From: JAWXCE01 sp033764775 | GTDB taxonomy: Bacteria; Pseudomonadota; Alphaproteobacteria; Rhizobiales; Rhodomicrobiaceae | Assembly: GCA_033764775.1 (NCBI GenBank) | Contig: JANRIQ010000025.1 | Coordinates: 62,001 to 126,000, forward strand | Reading direction: 5' to 3' | Length of the DNA: 64,000 bases | Shown: in pieces, positions 16,138-25,972 of the stretch | Position numbering within the stretch: the stretch's first letter is position 1 | Layout: every line of letters begins with the position of its first letter | The notes under the pieces: model-generated | What the model saw: the letters and a program-made list of their open reading frames with translations, nothing else | What the model was told of the DNA's origin: nothing | The model's database searches: none | Translations under genes and position numbers: made by a program

Positions 16138-17130
16138 CTATTTGTTCTGCGCTTCGAGAATTCGCCGAACGCCGAAGCGCGAGGTCAACTGACAAAGCAT
16201 AGCGATAACGCCCACCATCACCACCAAAATGGCGTATCCAGGCAAATCCAGCGAGCCGCTGCCAACGATGCGGCGCACCTCGGCCTCGGTCGCCGCCCCC
16301 CCGCCCAGGAAGTCGGCGATGTGCGGGGCCACAAAGAAGATCAGCGCCGCGCAGGATGCGCCCACGACGCCGGCCTTCACTCCGAGCTTGAGGAAGTGCC
16401 ACTCGAACTGGCGCACGATGAACTTCTCTTCAGCGCCCACGAAATGCAGAACCTCGATGATCTCCCGGTTCGAAGCCATGGCGCTGCGGGCGGCGGCGAC
16501 GATGATGGCCCCCGTGGCCAGCGTCATGAGGATGATGACCACGAGGCCGCCGACCGCCAGCGAGTTGGTCATGGCGCGGATTTGCCGGCGCCAGCGGCGG
16601 TGATCGTCAAGGCTCGCCTCGGCGAATTTGGCGCTGAGCGCCTGACCGAGCAGCGCGAAATCGGGCGGGTTGTCGCGGTCCACCTCGATCGCGATGAGTT
16701 GCGGCATCGGCAGCGCGGACAGATTGGCCACCTGCCCCAGCCACGGCTTGACGAGCGCGTTCAACTCGTCCCGCGGCATGGGAGTGACGCGCGTGACGCC
16801 TGTCTGCTCCCTCAGATACGCGGTGACCTCGGCCACGGCCCTGTCCATGGCCGCGGCGTCCCCCACCGGCTGCACCTGCACGGTGACTTCGGAATCGATA
16901 TCGCGAACCCAGGCGTCGGCGGACTGGCGCACCATGTAGACCACGCCGGCCACGAGGCACACCAGAAAGCACATGATCGCCACCACGAGCGTTAGCGAGC
17001 GCCCTGTCACCGAGCCTGGCAGCACGATCGGCGTGTCGCCAAACCCTGTGTGCGGCGGGGCGAGCGGCGCCTCGGCGACGACGGCGGGAAGCGACGGCTT
17101 AGCGGACGAGGTCGGCATCGGCTCGCTCAT
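16138..17130 (-). CDS. ftsX: Cell division protein FtsX
   Basis: A 330-residue permease-like subunit of FtsEX. One membrane helix (about residues 45-68) precedes a periplasmic extracellular domain of about 130 residues, then three C-terminal helices of a FtsX/MacB-type fold (around 200-225, 250-275 and 295-315). FtsEX regulates septal peptidoglycan hydrolases. The gene overlaps ftsE by 32 bases, and the N-terminal about 45 residues are a Pro-rich cytoplasmic tail. Confidence 0.9.
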   Translation of the reverse strand: MSEPMPTSSAKPSLPAVVAEAPLAPPHTGFGDTPIVLPGSVTGRSLTLVVAIMCFLVCLVAGVVYMVRQSADAWVRDIDSEVTVQVQPVGDAAAMDRAVAEVTAYLREQTGVTRVTPMPRDELNALVKPWLGQVANLSALPMPQLIAIEVDRDNPPDFALLGQALSAKFAEASLDDHRRWRRQIRAMTNSLAVGGLVVIILMTLATGAIIVAAARSAMASNREIIEVLHFVGAEEKFIVRQFEWHFLKLGVKAGVVGASCAALIFFVAPHIADFLGGGAATEAEVRRIVGSGSLDLPGYAILVVMVGVIAMLCQLTSRFGVRRILEAQNK

Positions 17131-17788
17131 ACATGTGCAGTCGCCCGTTTTCGAGCTGGAGGCGGGGGAAGGCGGGGAACTGGGACATGAGCTGATAGTC
17201 GTGGGTGGCGATGACGATCGACGTGCCGAGCCGGTTCAGCTCGATGAACAGCCGCAGCAGGCGTCGGCCCATCTGCGGGTCAACGTTGCCGGTCGGCTCG
17301 TCGGCGAGCAACACCTCCGGCCGCCCCACCACGGCGCGCGCGATGGCGGCGCGCTGCTTCTCGCCGCCCGACAGCACAGACGGATAAGCCATCATCTTAT
17401 CGGACAGGCCGACCCATTTCAGCAGCTCGGTGACGTCGTGGGACGAGACGGCGGGCTTGCCGCCGCGCACGCGCAAGGGCAGGGCGACATTTTCCCAGGT
17501 GGTGAGGTGATCGAGCAACAAGAAATCCTGGAAGACGATGCCGATGCGTTGGCGCATCTCGGCGCGCTGGGCGAGCGTGAGCTTCGTCACATTGCGCCCG
17601 AACATGTAAGCCTCGCCGCGGGTGGGGCGGAGCGACAAAAACAGCAAGCGCAACAAGGTGGTTTTGCCCGCGCCGGACGCGCCCGTGAGAAAATGGAACG
17701 ACCCCGGCTGCAGGACGAAGCTTACGTCAGACAGGATTTCCTGCTGGTTCTCCGCATAACGCAGCCCAACCTTATCGAACCGGATCAC
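17099..17788 (-). CDS. ftsE: Cell division ATP-binding protein FtsE
   Basis: A 229-residue ABC ATPase. Walker A is G-A-S-G-A-G-K-T (residues 36-43), the signature is L-S-G-G-E-K-Q-R, and Walker B ends L-L-A-D-E-P-T-G-N-V-D, all typical of FtsE. It pairs with the overlapping ftsX. The promoter should lie in the 160-base gap shared with the divergent zinc-ribbon gene. Confidence 0.94.
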   Translation of the reverse strand: MIRFDKVGLRYAENQQEILSDVSFVLQPGSFHFLTGASGAGKTTLLRLLFLSLRPTRGEAYMFGRNVTKLTLAQRAEMRQRIGIVFQDFLLLDHLTTWENVALPLRVRGGKPAVSSHDVTELLKWVGLSDKMMAYPSVLSGGEKQRAAIARAVVGRPEVLLADEPTGNVDPQMGRRLLRLFIELNRLGTSIVIATHDYQLMSQFPAFPRLQLENGRLHMYERADADLVR

Positions 17789-17948
17789 CCCTTACGCCCC
17801 TTTGTATTGCGCGCAAAAACCCGCCCGCCGTCTCAAAACGGCTTCCGGGAGCGATCCGCGTCTTGTATCAATGGAATTGGTCAAAGGCGAGACCTTTGCG
17901 ACTGAACCGTTAAAGCGCCCCCCGCGGCGCATGGGAGCACGAACGCCC

Positions 17949-19163
17949 GTGTCCACCATCATTCAATGTCCGCATTGCGGCGCGAAATACCGGCTGAAGT
18001 TCGCCATTGCGGACGGCAAACTCGTGCGGTGCCCCACATGCTCCCAGGTGTGGCAGTTCCAGGCGCCGGAGCCCGAGCCGGAAGCGTTCCCCGACTTCGA
18101 AGCGGTTGAGAGCGGCCCGTCCTATGGCTCAGCGCCTAGCGACGAGCCGGCAGCGCCCCCCTCGCATGAACCGCGCTATGCTAGCGCGCAGGCGCCGGAG
18201 CCGACACGTTCGGAGCGTTTCGACGACGCGGCGGCGGCTCTGCGCACGGCCGGGCTTTACGGCGCCCAGTCCGACGCGGCGCCCGAGACCGCCGGTTCAT
18301 CCGTCGCCGGATATGACGACAGCCTCGGGCAGGGCGTGCGCGACGAAGCCGCGACCGCCGCCGATTGGACGGCCGAGCTCGCCGGCGCCATCAAGCGCGC
18401 GGGTTATGAGGAAGGGCGGTACGATCAAAACACCGGTCACGAGTTCGAGACGGAGCGCGACCCCGCGCTCGCCTACTCCAACGGCGCGGCCGCGAGCTAT
18501 CGCGACGATACGGTGCAGTCGGACGATGACGAGTGGTCGAGCCTGCGCGACGGCGATGGCGCGGCGCAGCCCGCCTTCATGGGCGAGGAGGAGCAACGCC
18601 TGGCGGCCGAGCGTCTCAGCGCGTTTTGGCGGGGCGAAAAAGCCGCCGCGAGCTTCGACGACGAGGTGCTGGGCGCCGACCGAGACCGCATGCCCGTCGC
18701 GCAGCCCGAGGAGGAGGAGCGTCGTCCGCGCGCGAGCCTAGCCGCCGCCGCGGCGTGGGGCGCGTATGCGTCGGTGGTGGGCGCGGTGCTGTTCTCGGTG
18801 GTGGCTTTCCGCGACTCGGTGGTGGAGGCCCTGCCTGGCGCGGCCCAGTATTACGAAAGCGCGGGGCTCGAGGTGCGCGGGGCCCGGCTGGAGTTTCAGG
18901 AAGTGAGGTATGTTTGGTCGAAGCGCGACGAGCGGCCGGTGCTTGAGGTGAAAGGCTTCGTGGCCAATCTCAGCGGCTCCACGCAGCGCATCCCGGGCAT
19001 GAACATCACCGTGCGGGACGACAAGGACGCCGAGATCGCGAAGACCACCGCCCGCATTTCGGAGCAACCGCTGGAGCCGGGCGGCCGCGCGGAGTTTACC
19101 CTGGAATTTCTCTCGCCTCCCGACACCGTGTCCGGCGTCGAGTTGGAGTTCGACAAATCATAA
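17949..19163 (+). CDS. MJ0042-type zinc-ribbon / DUF3426 membrane protein
   Basis: About 404 residues. The N-terminal 40 residues are an MJ0042-type zinc ribbon with C-P-H-C and C-P-T-C. A long acidic, low-complexity middle follows, then a membrane segment (S-L-A-A-A-A-A-W-G-A-Y...), then a C-terminal DUF3426-like domain (E-V-K-G-F-V-A-N-L-S-G). The family often sits beside ftsEX in alphaproteobacteria; function unknown. I chose GTG at 17949 because GGGAG lies about 10 bases before it and the ribbon starts at once. The ATG at 17931 is a close alternative. Confidence 0.8.
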   Translation: MSTIIQCPHCGAKYRLKFAIADGKLVRCPTCSQVWQFQAPEPEPEAFPDFEAVESGPSYGSAPSDEPAAPPSHEPRYASAQAPEPTRSERFDDAAAALRTAGLYGAQSDAAPETAGSSVAGYDDSLGQGVRDEAATAADWTAELAGAIKRAGYEEGRYDQNTGHEFETERDPALAYSNGAAASYRDDTVQSDDDEWSSLRDGDGAAQPAFMGEEEQRLAAERLSAFWRGEKAAASFDDEVLGADRDRMPVAQPEEEERRPRASLAAAAAWGAYASVVGAVLFSVVAFRDSVVEALPGAAQYYESAGLEVRGARLEFQEVRYVWSKRDERPVLEVKGFVANLSGSTQRIPGMNITVRDDKDAEIAKTTARISEQPLEPGGRAEFTLEFLSPPDTVSGVELEFDKS

Positions 19164-19169
19164 AGCGCG

Positions 19170-21767
19170 TCAGAACCGCTTGATAAGCCGGTCGAGATAG
19201 TCCAGCTCCATCTCCGGGCGGAACCGCTCGCCGAGGCGCCGGCGCAGTTCGTCCAAAATCTCGCGCGCCCGCTGGATGTCGATCTCGTCGGGCACTTTGA
19301 CGCTATCGCCGGTGTCCGCCCCGTTCGAACGGTTCGGCCGCCCCAGAGGATCGCGCGGCGCCTCGCCGTTCGGACCGCCGCCGGGGCCGTTCTGGCCTTG
19401 CATCGACCGCATCATCTGCTCCGCCATGGCCTTGGCGCCGGCGCGCAGATTGTCGACCGCCTCGGCCTCGTTTTGCGCCGCGCCGTCCGCATCGCGCCGG
19501 CCGAGAGACTCGCCGGCGTCGTCCATGGCCTCGCCCGCCGCGTCGAGCTGGCGTTTCGCCCGGTCGGACAAGCCTTCCATGGCTTCGCGCAGCGCCTTTA
19601 ACTCCTCGCGCAAGGCTTGTTGACGCTGGCGCAGCTGCTCAAGCGGCGAGCCGCCCTCGCCAGCCTCTCCCGGTTCGGCTCCCTCGCCAGGCTGCCCCTC
19701 GCCCCGTTCGCCCATCCGATCGCCGCCGCGCTGAGGTCGGCCGTCGCGTCCATTTTCGCCTCGTTGAGGCCTGCCGCGGCTCGGCGCGCCCTCCGCCTGG
19801 CGTTTGGCCTCGTGGGTGTCCTCAAGCAGCTTCTGCTGGCGCGCCATCAGGTCGCTGAGCTGGTCAAGCTGGCCCATCATTTCGGATTGGCCGCCCGCCT
19901 GTTGCTGCTGTTGCTGGCCCGACTGCAAATTCTCCAGCATGTCCTGCAGGTCGCTCAAAAGCTTGCGCGCCGCATCCTTCGAGCCGGTTTTCGAGAGATC
20001 CTCGATTTTTTTGAGCATGTCGTCGATCTCTTTCGGGCGCACATAATCTTTCGGCTTCTGCTCGCCTTGCGGGGTCTCCCCGGCCTCGGCCGCCCGCCGC
20101 GCCGCGTCCTCCGCCATGGCCTGCAAGAATTTCGACAGCGCCTCGCGCAGCTCGGCCACGAGCCTTTCGATCTCCTCCTCGGAGGCGCCCTCGTCGAGGG
20201 CCTTCGCCAGCCGTTCCTGGGCCTCGCGCAGCTCGCGCTCCGCCTCGGGCAGATCGCCCGCCTCGATCTTCAGCGCGATCTCCCACAGATGTTGAACGGC
20301 GGCTTCGATGTCGCTGACGTCGCTCGCCGTGCGCAGACGCCAGTACACGGTGCGAATGTTGAGATAAAGCCCGAGCTTGGTGAACACGCTTTCCGGCTCG
20401 ATGGTGAGGGTCTCGAGCGCGGCGGCGGCGCGCGCCGGCTGATCGGGGCGGTCGACGAGCGCCTTGCGCTGCTCGATGAGCGCCTTGGCGAGCGGCTTGG
20501 TGAACTTGCGCTCAGGCAGCACGAACGTCCCCGCGTCGCTCCCGCCCACCTGTCCAGCCTGATCTTCGGCGAGCATGGTCATGACGACCGGCAGCCCGGC
20601 CCAAGGATGCGACGTGAGATCTTTATAAGTCTGGCCGTCGCCGGATTTCAGGCTGGCGCGCGGCAGCGGCAGCGCGAGCGTCGGCGGCTCGCCCAGGCGC
20701 CTGGCGGTCGATCGCGGCCGGCCGGCGCCGTCGGTTTGCTTCAAAAGCGCGCGCGCGGTCGCCACGCCGTAGTCGTCCTCCACGTGATATTTGATGCGCA
20801 GCGCGCCGCGTTGCGACACCTTCACCTGATCGGTGATGGCGATGGAGGGCGGCCGATCATCCTCGACCTCGATCGCCCAGCGCGCCACGAGACGCTCGCC
20901 ATCAAGGATTTCGAACGCGGCGGAGTGCGCGAGCTTGGCGCGAAAATCGGCGATGTCGGCGCTCGACGCTGGTTCGCGCGTCAGTTCGACCGGCTCGGCC
21001 CCGGGCGCAATTAGCCTGGCGCGGAAATCGCTTGCGTCCGGGTGGTTGACGCGGGCTGTCAGTTCGCTGTTCTCCAGCGTCGAGACGCTCGCAGGGGACG
21101 CGGCGGGGGCGGCGCCGGGCCGCAAACCGTCGGCCAGCATAATGGGGGATTTGGCTGCATAAGCCGGCGGCGTGATCCAAGCGTCGAGGCGCGTTGCAAG
21201 CACGCGCGCGGATGGCGGGATGGCGAAAGCGGCCGCAAGTCGCGGCTTCGCCTCATCGCCGTGGGCGACCAAGCCGACCGCAGCGGCGATGATGAGCGCG
21301 GCGCGGAGCGCGAACGGATCGCGCCTGTCGACCCGGGGCGCGGGGCCTCCGGCGCTGAGCGAGCCGAAGGAGGCCGCTAGCCGCTCCTTATGCGCGCGCC
21401 ATAGACGCTCGGCCTCCGGCGTGGCCGCCGCGCCTGAAAGCGTGTCGCCGTAGGATACGACGGGTCGGTGCGGGGTGTGGCTGCGGGCTTCGAGGCGCGC
21501 CGCCGCTTCGGCCTGAGTGGGCGCCCGCCAGCGGACGATGGGCCAGAGCGCCGCCACGGCGGCGATGCCGAACAGCCCCAACGCCGCCTGATGCGCCTCG
21601 CGCGGAAGCAGCGGCCACAAACCGAACAGCGAGACCGCGACAAATGCGAGGATGACGGCGGCGAGCGGCCAAAGCGCGATCCAGAGCCGTTCGGCGGCGA
21701 TGGCGAGGCTCGCGGCGCGCATCTTTCTGGCGAGCGCAGCTGGCGCGGATGGGCGAAGGTCTGTCAT
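19170..21767 (-). CDS. TIGR02302-family (DUF4175) large membrane protein
   Basis: An 865-residue protein with two or three N-terminal membrane helices (about residues 20-80), a beta-rich middle and a long C-terminal charged section (from about 520). That section is rich in Glu, Gln, Arg and Gly, contains Q-Q-Q-Q-Q-A-G-G-Q-S-E-M and probably forms coiled coils with disordered linkers. This is the alphaproteobacterial TIGR02302 family of unknown function. The ATG at 21767 has an AGGGAC element upstream. Its end lies 7 bases from the convergent zinc-ribbon gene. Confidence 0.85.
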   Translation of the reverse strand: MTDLRPSAPAALARKMRAASLAIAAERLWIALWPLAAVILAFVAVSLFGLWPLLPREAHQAALGLFGIAAVAALWPIVRWRAPTQAEAAARLEARSHTPHRPVVSYGDTLSGAAATPEAERLWRAHKERLAASFGSLSAGGPAPRVDRRDPFALRAALIIAAAVGLVAHGDEAKPRLAAAFAIPPSARVLATRLDAWITPPAYAAKSPIMLADGLRPGAAPAASPASVSTLENSELTARVNHPDASDFRARLIAPGAEPVELTREPASSADIADFRAKLAHSAAFEILDGERLVARWAIEVEDDRPPSIAITDQVKVSQRGALRIKYHVEDDYGVATARALLKQTDGAGRPRSTARRLGEPPTLALPLPRASLKSGDGQTYKDLTSHPWAGLPVVMTMLAEDQAGQVGGSDAGTFVLPERKFTKPLAKALIEQRKALVDRPDQPARAAAALETLTIEPESVFTKLGLYLNIRTVYWRLRTASDVSDIEAAVQHLWEIALKIEAGDLPEAERELREAQERLAKALDEGASEEEIERLVAELREALSKFLQAMAEDAARRAAEAGETPQGEQKPKDYVRPKEIDDMLKKIEDLSKTGSKDAARKLLSDLQDMLENLQSGQQQQQQAGGQSEMMGQLDQLSDLMARQQKLLEDTHEAKRQAEGAPSRGRPQRGENGRDGRPQRGGDRMGERGEGQPGEGAEPGEAGEGGSPLEQLRQRQQALREELKALREAMEGLSDRAKRQLDAAGEAMDDAGESLGRRDADGAAQNEAEAVDNLRAGAKAMAEQMMRSMQGQNGPGGGPNGEAPRDPLGRPNRSNGADTGDSVKVPDEIDIQRAREILDELRRRLGERFRPEMELDYLDRLIKRF

Positions 21768-21878
21768 GGCGTCCCTAGCGGCGGCTTGCCCGCCCGTGTC
21801 ATTCAAGCAACTTTGGCAAGCATACACGCGGAAGGCGGCGTTTTCGAGCCTGATCCCGCCGGGCGGGCGCGCCGTGGT

Positions 21879-23150
21879 TCAACTCTGCATGAGCCAGGGC
21901 GGCGTGCGCTCTGCGGCGAGCATCTGCTCGTAGCTTGGCCGGGGCTTGGCGACGAAGAACTCCGCGCCGTTCACGATAACCTCTGGCGCGAGGAGGCGGC
22001 TGTTGTAGGCGTTGGACTGCACCGCGCCATAGGCGCCCGCCGTCATGAAAGCCGTCAGGTCGCCCGGCTCGAAAGGCGGCGCGATGCGGTTCTTGGCGAG
22101 GAAATCCCCCGTTTCGCACACCGGCCCGACGAAATCCTGCTCGATCCACGGCTGCGCGGCGCGGGCCTCGACGACGGCGCGCACTTCGTGGTGAGCGTCG
22201 TATAGGGTCGGCCGGATCAGGTCGTTCATGGCGGCGTCTAGGATGACGAAGCGCTTGGCGCCGGACTGTTTGACGTAAATGACGCGGGCGACGAGCACGC
22301 CGGCGTTGCCCGCAATCATCCGGCCCGGCTCGAACACGAGGCGGCAATCGAGGCCTTCGGCGGCGCGGCGCGCGACGGCTGCGTATTCTTGCGGGGAGGG
22401 CGGCGCATCGTCCGGGCGATAGGGGACGCCGAGGCCCCCGCCAAAATTGAGAAACGAGATGTGAAAGCCGTCCGCCCGCAGTCGCCGCACAAGCTCCGCC
22501 GCGCGATGAAACGCCTCCTCGAAGGGGGCGAGCGCGCAAATCTGCGAGCCGATATGGACATGGACGCCGGCCGGGTTAAGGCCGGGCAGGGTGGCGGCCA
22601 GCCTGTAAAGCTCGGGCGCCTCGGCGTACGCGACGCCGAATTTGTGCTCCGCCTTGCCGGTTGAAATCTTATGGTGCGTGCGGGCGTCCACGTCCGGATT
22701 GACGCGCAGCGCGATGCGCGCAACGCGGCCAATGCGCTCGGTGACCGCGGAGAGCGCGCGCAGCTCAGGCTCGGACTCCACATTGAAGCCGTAGATCCCG
22801 CATTCGAGCGCCAGCGCCATCTCGCTTTGGGTTTTGCCGACGCCGGAGAAGACGATGCGCTCGGGCGGGACGCCGGCGGCCAGTGCGCGCCGCAACTCGC
22901 CCTCCGAAACCACGTCCATGCCGGCGCCGAGGCGGGCGAGGGTGCGCAGCACGGCGAGGTTCGAGTTGGCCTTTAGGGCGAAACACACCAGGCGGTCGAG
23001 GCCGTCGAAGGCGGCGTCGAACACGCGGTAATGACGCTCCAACGTGGCGGTGGAGTAGCAGTAGAACGGCGTGCCGACCCGCTCAGCGACCGCTTCTAAA
23101 CTGACGTCTTCGGCGTGCAGCACGCCGCCTCGATACTCGAAATGGTGCAT
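21879..23150 (-). CDS. lysA: Diaminopimelate decarboxylase
   Basis: A 423-residue PLP enzyme of the alanine racemase-like fold III group that converts meso-diaminopimelate to lysine. The PLP lysine is K60 in F-A-L-K-A-N-S-N. H-I-G-S-Q, G-G-G-L-G-V-P-Y, G-P-V-C-E-T-G-D and A-G-A-Y-G are all family signatures. I trimmed the start to the Met at 23150 because upstream codons do not resemble LysA. It follows lptM and argH on the same strand, a common alphaproteobacterial order. Confidence 0.95.
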   Translation of the reverse strand: MHHFEYRGGVLHAEDVSLEAVAERVGTPFYCYSTATLERHYRVFDAAFDGLDRLVCFALKANSNLAVLRTLARLGAGMDVVSEGELRRALAAGVPPERIVFSGVGKTQSEMALALECGIYGFNVESEPELRALSAVTERIGRVARIALRVNPDVDARTHHKISTGKAEHKFGVAYAEAPELYRLAATLPGLNPAGVHVHIGSQICALAPFEEAFHRAAELVRRLRADGFHISFLNFGGGLGVPYRPDDAPPSPQEYAAVARRAAEGLDCRLVFEPGRMIAGNAGVLVARVIYVKQSGAKRFVILDAAMNDLIRPTLYDAHHEVRAVVEARAAQPWIEQDFVGPVCETGDFLAKNRIAPPFEPGDLTAFMTAGAYGAVQSNAYNSRLLAPEVIVNGAEFFVAKPRPSYEQMLAAERTPPWLMQS

Positions 23151-23176
23151 ATGCGGGCCATACGGCCGAGGTCGGG

Positions 23177-23428
23177 CTAACGGAGCAGACCGTCCAAAAT
23201 GAACGGCTTGTGCGGCCCCGTGGGCCATTGGCTCGGCTTATTCTCTTTCTCTTTGCCGATGGTGGAGGCGGTCTTCTCTTTGCCCTTGCCCTTTTCGCCA
23301 TCGGATTTCTCTTCCGTCTTGGCTTCGGCGCTGGGCGTTTCGAGCGAGCCTTTTTTGCCGCAGCCGGCCAAACCGGACGCCAGCACGATCACGGCGAACA
23401 GCGTGGACAACGCCCGAAATGTGTGCAT
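23177..23428 (-). CDS. lptM: LptM-like small lipoprotein
   Basis: An 83-residue lipoprotein with a hydrophobic signal ending in the lipobox L-A-G-C at about residue 23, followed by G-K-K-G, the pattern of LptM (YifL), which helps LptD mature in the outer membrane. The rest is Lys/Glu-rich and likely disordered. The gene sits between argH and lysA, as in many proteobacteria. Confidence 0.82.
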   Translation of the reverse strand: MHTFRALSTLFAVIVLASGLAGCGKKGSLETPSAEAKTEEKSDGEKGKGKEKTASTIGKEKENKPSQWPTGPHKPFILDGLLR

Positions 23429-23472
23429 GTTCAAAGCTCCAGCGCGCGGGTGCTCTTTCATCGCTGCGAGCT

Positions 23473-24870
23473 TTAGCGCGAATTTGCGTCGGCATCCAGA
23501 CGCATGAGCCAGATTTCAGCCGCCGCGCGCACATTTTCCGGCGCTGTGCCCCCAAAGCTGCGGCGGCTGGCGGCGGAGGCCTCCACGCTCAGCACGCCGA
23601 ACACGTCCTCCGTGATGCGCGGCTCGACGGTGTGCATGTCGGCGAGCGTCAGTTCATCAAGGCGCGCCCCGCGCTCCTCCGCCAGCTTCACGATGCGCCC
23701 TGTCACGTGATGCGCGTCGCGGAACGGCATGCCCAGCGCGCGCACGAGCCAGTCCGCCAAATCGGTCGCGGTCGAGAAGCCCTTCGCCGCCGCCTCGCGC
23801 ATCCGCGCCTCGTTCGGCGTCATGTCGCGCGCCATGCCCTCCATCGCCGCGATGACGAGGGAGAGACTGTCGAGCGCGTCGAAGGTCAGCTCCTTGTCCT
23901 CCTGCATGTCCTTGGAGTAGGCGAGCGGCAGCCCTTTCATGACGACGAGCAGCGCGTGGAGCGCGCCGTAGATGCGGCCCGGCTTTGCGCGGGCAAGCTC
24001 CGCCGCGTCCGGGTTGCGCTTCTGCGGCATGATGGACGAGCCGGTGGTGAAGGCGTCCGACAGCGCGATGAACTGAAACTCGGCGGACGACCAGATGACG
24101 ATCTCCTCGGCAAGCCGCGACAGGTGCATGGCGCAGATCGACGCGGCGGCGAGCGTTTCGATGACGAAGTCGCGCGCTGAGACCGCGTCGAGCGAGTTGG
24201 CCATCGGCCGGTCGAAGCCGAGGCTATCGGCCGTCATATGCCGGTCGATGGGGAATGACGTTCCGGCGAGCGCCGCCGCCCCAAGCGGGCTTTCGTTCAT
24301 GCGCGCGCGAGCGTCGGCGAGGCGGCCGCGATCCCGCCCCAGCATCTCGACATAGGCAAGCAGGTGATGGCCGAAGGTGACGGGCTGCGCCGTTTGCAGA
24401 TGCGTGTAGCCCGGCATGATGGCGGCGGCGTGCGCCAGCGCTTTCTCGGCGAGCGCGCGCTGCAGGCTGGCGATTTGGCCGTCGAGGTGATCGACCGCGC
24501 CGCGCATATAAAGCCGCATGTCGGTCGCGACCTGGTCGTTGCGCGAACGTGCGGTGTGCAGCCGCCCAGCCGCTTCGCCGATCAGCGCTTTCAGCCTTGA
24601 TTCGACGTTCAGGTGAATGTCCTCGAGCGCGCGGGAGAACGCGAACTCGCCCGCCTCGATCTCGGCCAGCACAGCGTCCAGCCCCTGCGCGATAGCGTCC
24701 GCGTCCGCTTGCCCGATGACGCCGGTCGCGCCCAGCATCGCCACATGCGCCTTTGAGCCGCGGATGTCGGCGGCGTAGAGCCGCTTGTCGAAACCGATGG
24801 AGGCGTTAATTTCCTCCATGATAGCGGCGGGCTTCGCGCCAAAACGCCCGCCCCACATGGCGTTGCTCAT
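23473..24870 (-). CDS. argH: Argininosuccinate lyase
   Basis: A 465-residue enzyme that splits argininosuccinate to arginine and fumarate. It has the fumarase/aspartase signature G-S-S-I-M-P-Q-K-R-N-P-D, plus M-W-G-G-R-F at the N-terminus, H-T-A-R-S-R-N-D-Q and G-Y-T-H-L-Q-T-A-Q. I used the ATG at 24870 rather than an upstream TTG-type extension. It is divergent from tlpA with a short gap of about 30 bases that must hold both promoters. Confidence 0.96.
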   Translation of the reverse strand: MSNAMWGGRFGAKPAAIMEEINASIGFDKRLYAADIRGSKAHVAMLGATGVIGQADADAIAQGLDAVLAEIEAGEFAFSRALEDIHLNVESRLKALIGEAAGRLHTARSRNDQVATDMRLYMRGAVDHLDGQIASLQRALAEKALAHAAAIMPGYTHLQTAQPVTFGHHLLAYVEMLGRDRGRLADARARMNESPLGAAALAGTSFPIDRHMTADSLGFDRPMANSLDAVSARDFVIETLAAASICAMHLSRLAEEIVIWSSAEFQFIALSDAFTTGSSIMPQKRNPDAAELARAKPGRIYGALHALLVVMKGLPLAYSKDMQEDKELTFDALDSLSLVIAAMEGMARDMTPNEARMREAAAKGFSTATDLADWLVRALGMPFRDAHHVTGRIVKLAEERGARLDELTLADMHTVEPRITEDVFGVLSVEASAASRRSFGGTAPENVRAAAEIWLMRLDADANSR

Positions 24871-24902
24871 CGCTTTTCGCCTTTCGTTCGCGCTTGCGAG
24901 AT

Positions 24903-25508
24903 ATGTCGATGAAACAAAAACTCCGCGTCTTCGCAATGGTTATTCTGGTGGCGGGGTGCGCGCTGGCCGGTTATGCGGGCGCGCGCTGGTTCGTGACGCG
25001 CGGGGACGTCGCCGCGCCGCCCGTTTTCGCCGCTCCCGGGCCAGGACTGCACAAGCTGGTGATCGACGCAAATCCCTCACCCGTCGCCGACGTGACTTTC
25101 CAGGACGGACAGAGGCGCACTCTGTCGCTGCGGGATTGGCGCGGCAAAGTCGTGGTGCTGAACCTTTGGGCCACATGGTGCGCGCCGTGCAAGGTGGAGA
25201 TGCCGACGCTCGACCGGCTGCAGGCGACGCTCGGCGGCGAAGACTTCGAGGTGGTGGCGCTGAGCCTCGACCGCGCCGGGCCAGACGCGCCGCGCCGCTT
25301 TTTCGAGCAGATCGGCGCGCGTAGCCTTGGCCTCTATATCGACCAGTCTGGCGCCGCAGGCTTCAAGCTGAAGGCCGGCGGGTTGCCGGTGACGATCGTC
25401 ATCGACCGCGAGGGCCGCGAGGTCGCGCGGCTGGCGGGCACGGCGGAGTGGGACAGCCCGGAAGCGGTCGCCTGGCTGCGCGGCGTGATCGGCGCCCGCG
25501 CGCAGTAG
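24903..25508 (+). CDS. tlpA: TlpA-like membrane-anchored thiol:disulfide oxidoreductase
   Basis: A 201-residue protein with an N-terminal signal anchor (about residues 8-28) and a periplasmic thioredoxin fold with W-C-A-P-C. G-L-P-V-T-I-V-I-D provides the cis-Pro loop. TlpA-type proteins reduce periplasmic thiols for cytochrome oxidase copper-centre assembly. The start is among closely spaced ATG codons at 24903 and 24909. Confidence 0.9.
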   Translation: MSMKQKLRVFAMVILVAGCALAGYAGARWFVTRGDVAAPPVFAAPGPGLHKLVIDANPSPVADVTFQDGQRRTLSLRDWRGKVVVLNLWATWCAPCKVEMPTLDRLQATLGGEDFEVVALSLDRAGPDAPRRFFEQIGARSLGLYIDQSGAAGFKLKAGGLPVTIVIDREGREVARLAGTAEWDSPEAVAWLRGVIGARAQ

Positions 25509-25604
25509 CGCGGCCGCTTCTCGCGGCGCGGGGCGTGGGCGGGGACGGGAGCGCCGGTTACCTCTTTCGCGCGAGGCAAAATCGCGCTAAACACCCGAGA
25601 TCAC

Positions 25605-25694
25605 GGAGAGGTGGTCGAGTGGTTGAAGGCACCGCACTCGAAATGCGGCATACGGGTAACCGTATCGAGGGTTCGAATCCCTCCCTCTCCGCCA
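25605..25694 (+). tRNA. tRNA-Ser(CGA)
   Basis: A class II tRNA of 90 bases: acceptor GGAGAGG with CCTCTCC, anticodon stem CCGCA/TGCGG with loop CTCGAAA (anticodon CGA), a long variable arm (TACGGGTAACCGTA), T-arm GAGGG-TTCGAAT-CCCTC, and encoded CCA. The accessory island begins just downstream. Confidence 0.95.
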
Positions 25695-25972
25695 GCAAGT
25701 CGTTGATTTTGAACGGTTTTATGTGTTTCGTGGCAGACTTCGGACTTTGTCCGTAGTTTCCGCGGGTTACGCGGGCCAGTTTTGTGTCGCCCAAATCAGA
25801 GACCAATTTCGTGCGGCTTTTGCGGTGCCGCGACGGCCAAAGTCTCCTATCGGCTTTTGAGTGGTACGGTTGGCGACGGCATGCGGCGCCGCTCGTTGCG
25901 CTGTTGAAATGATCAATCCGCTGTTTTGAGTCGAGGGCGATGGCGTCATTCGTTGGCGCCGGCGCGCTTGCT

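Noticed and set aside
25605..25694. Search for a repeat of the tRNA-Ser 3' end as an attachment site
   Set aside because: I did not find a second copy of the 3' end elsewhere in the window, so no attachment pair is claimed.
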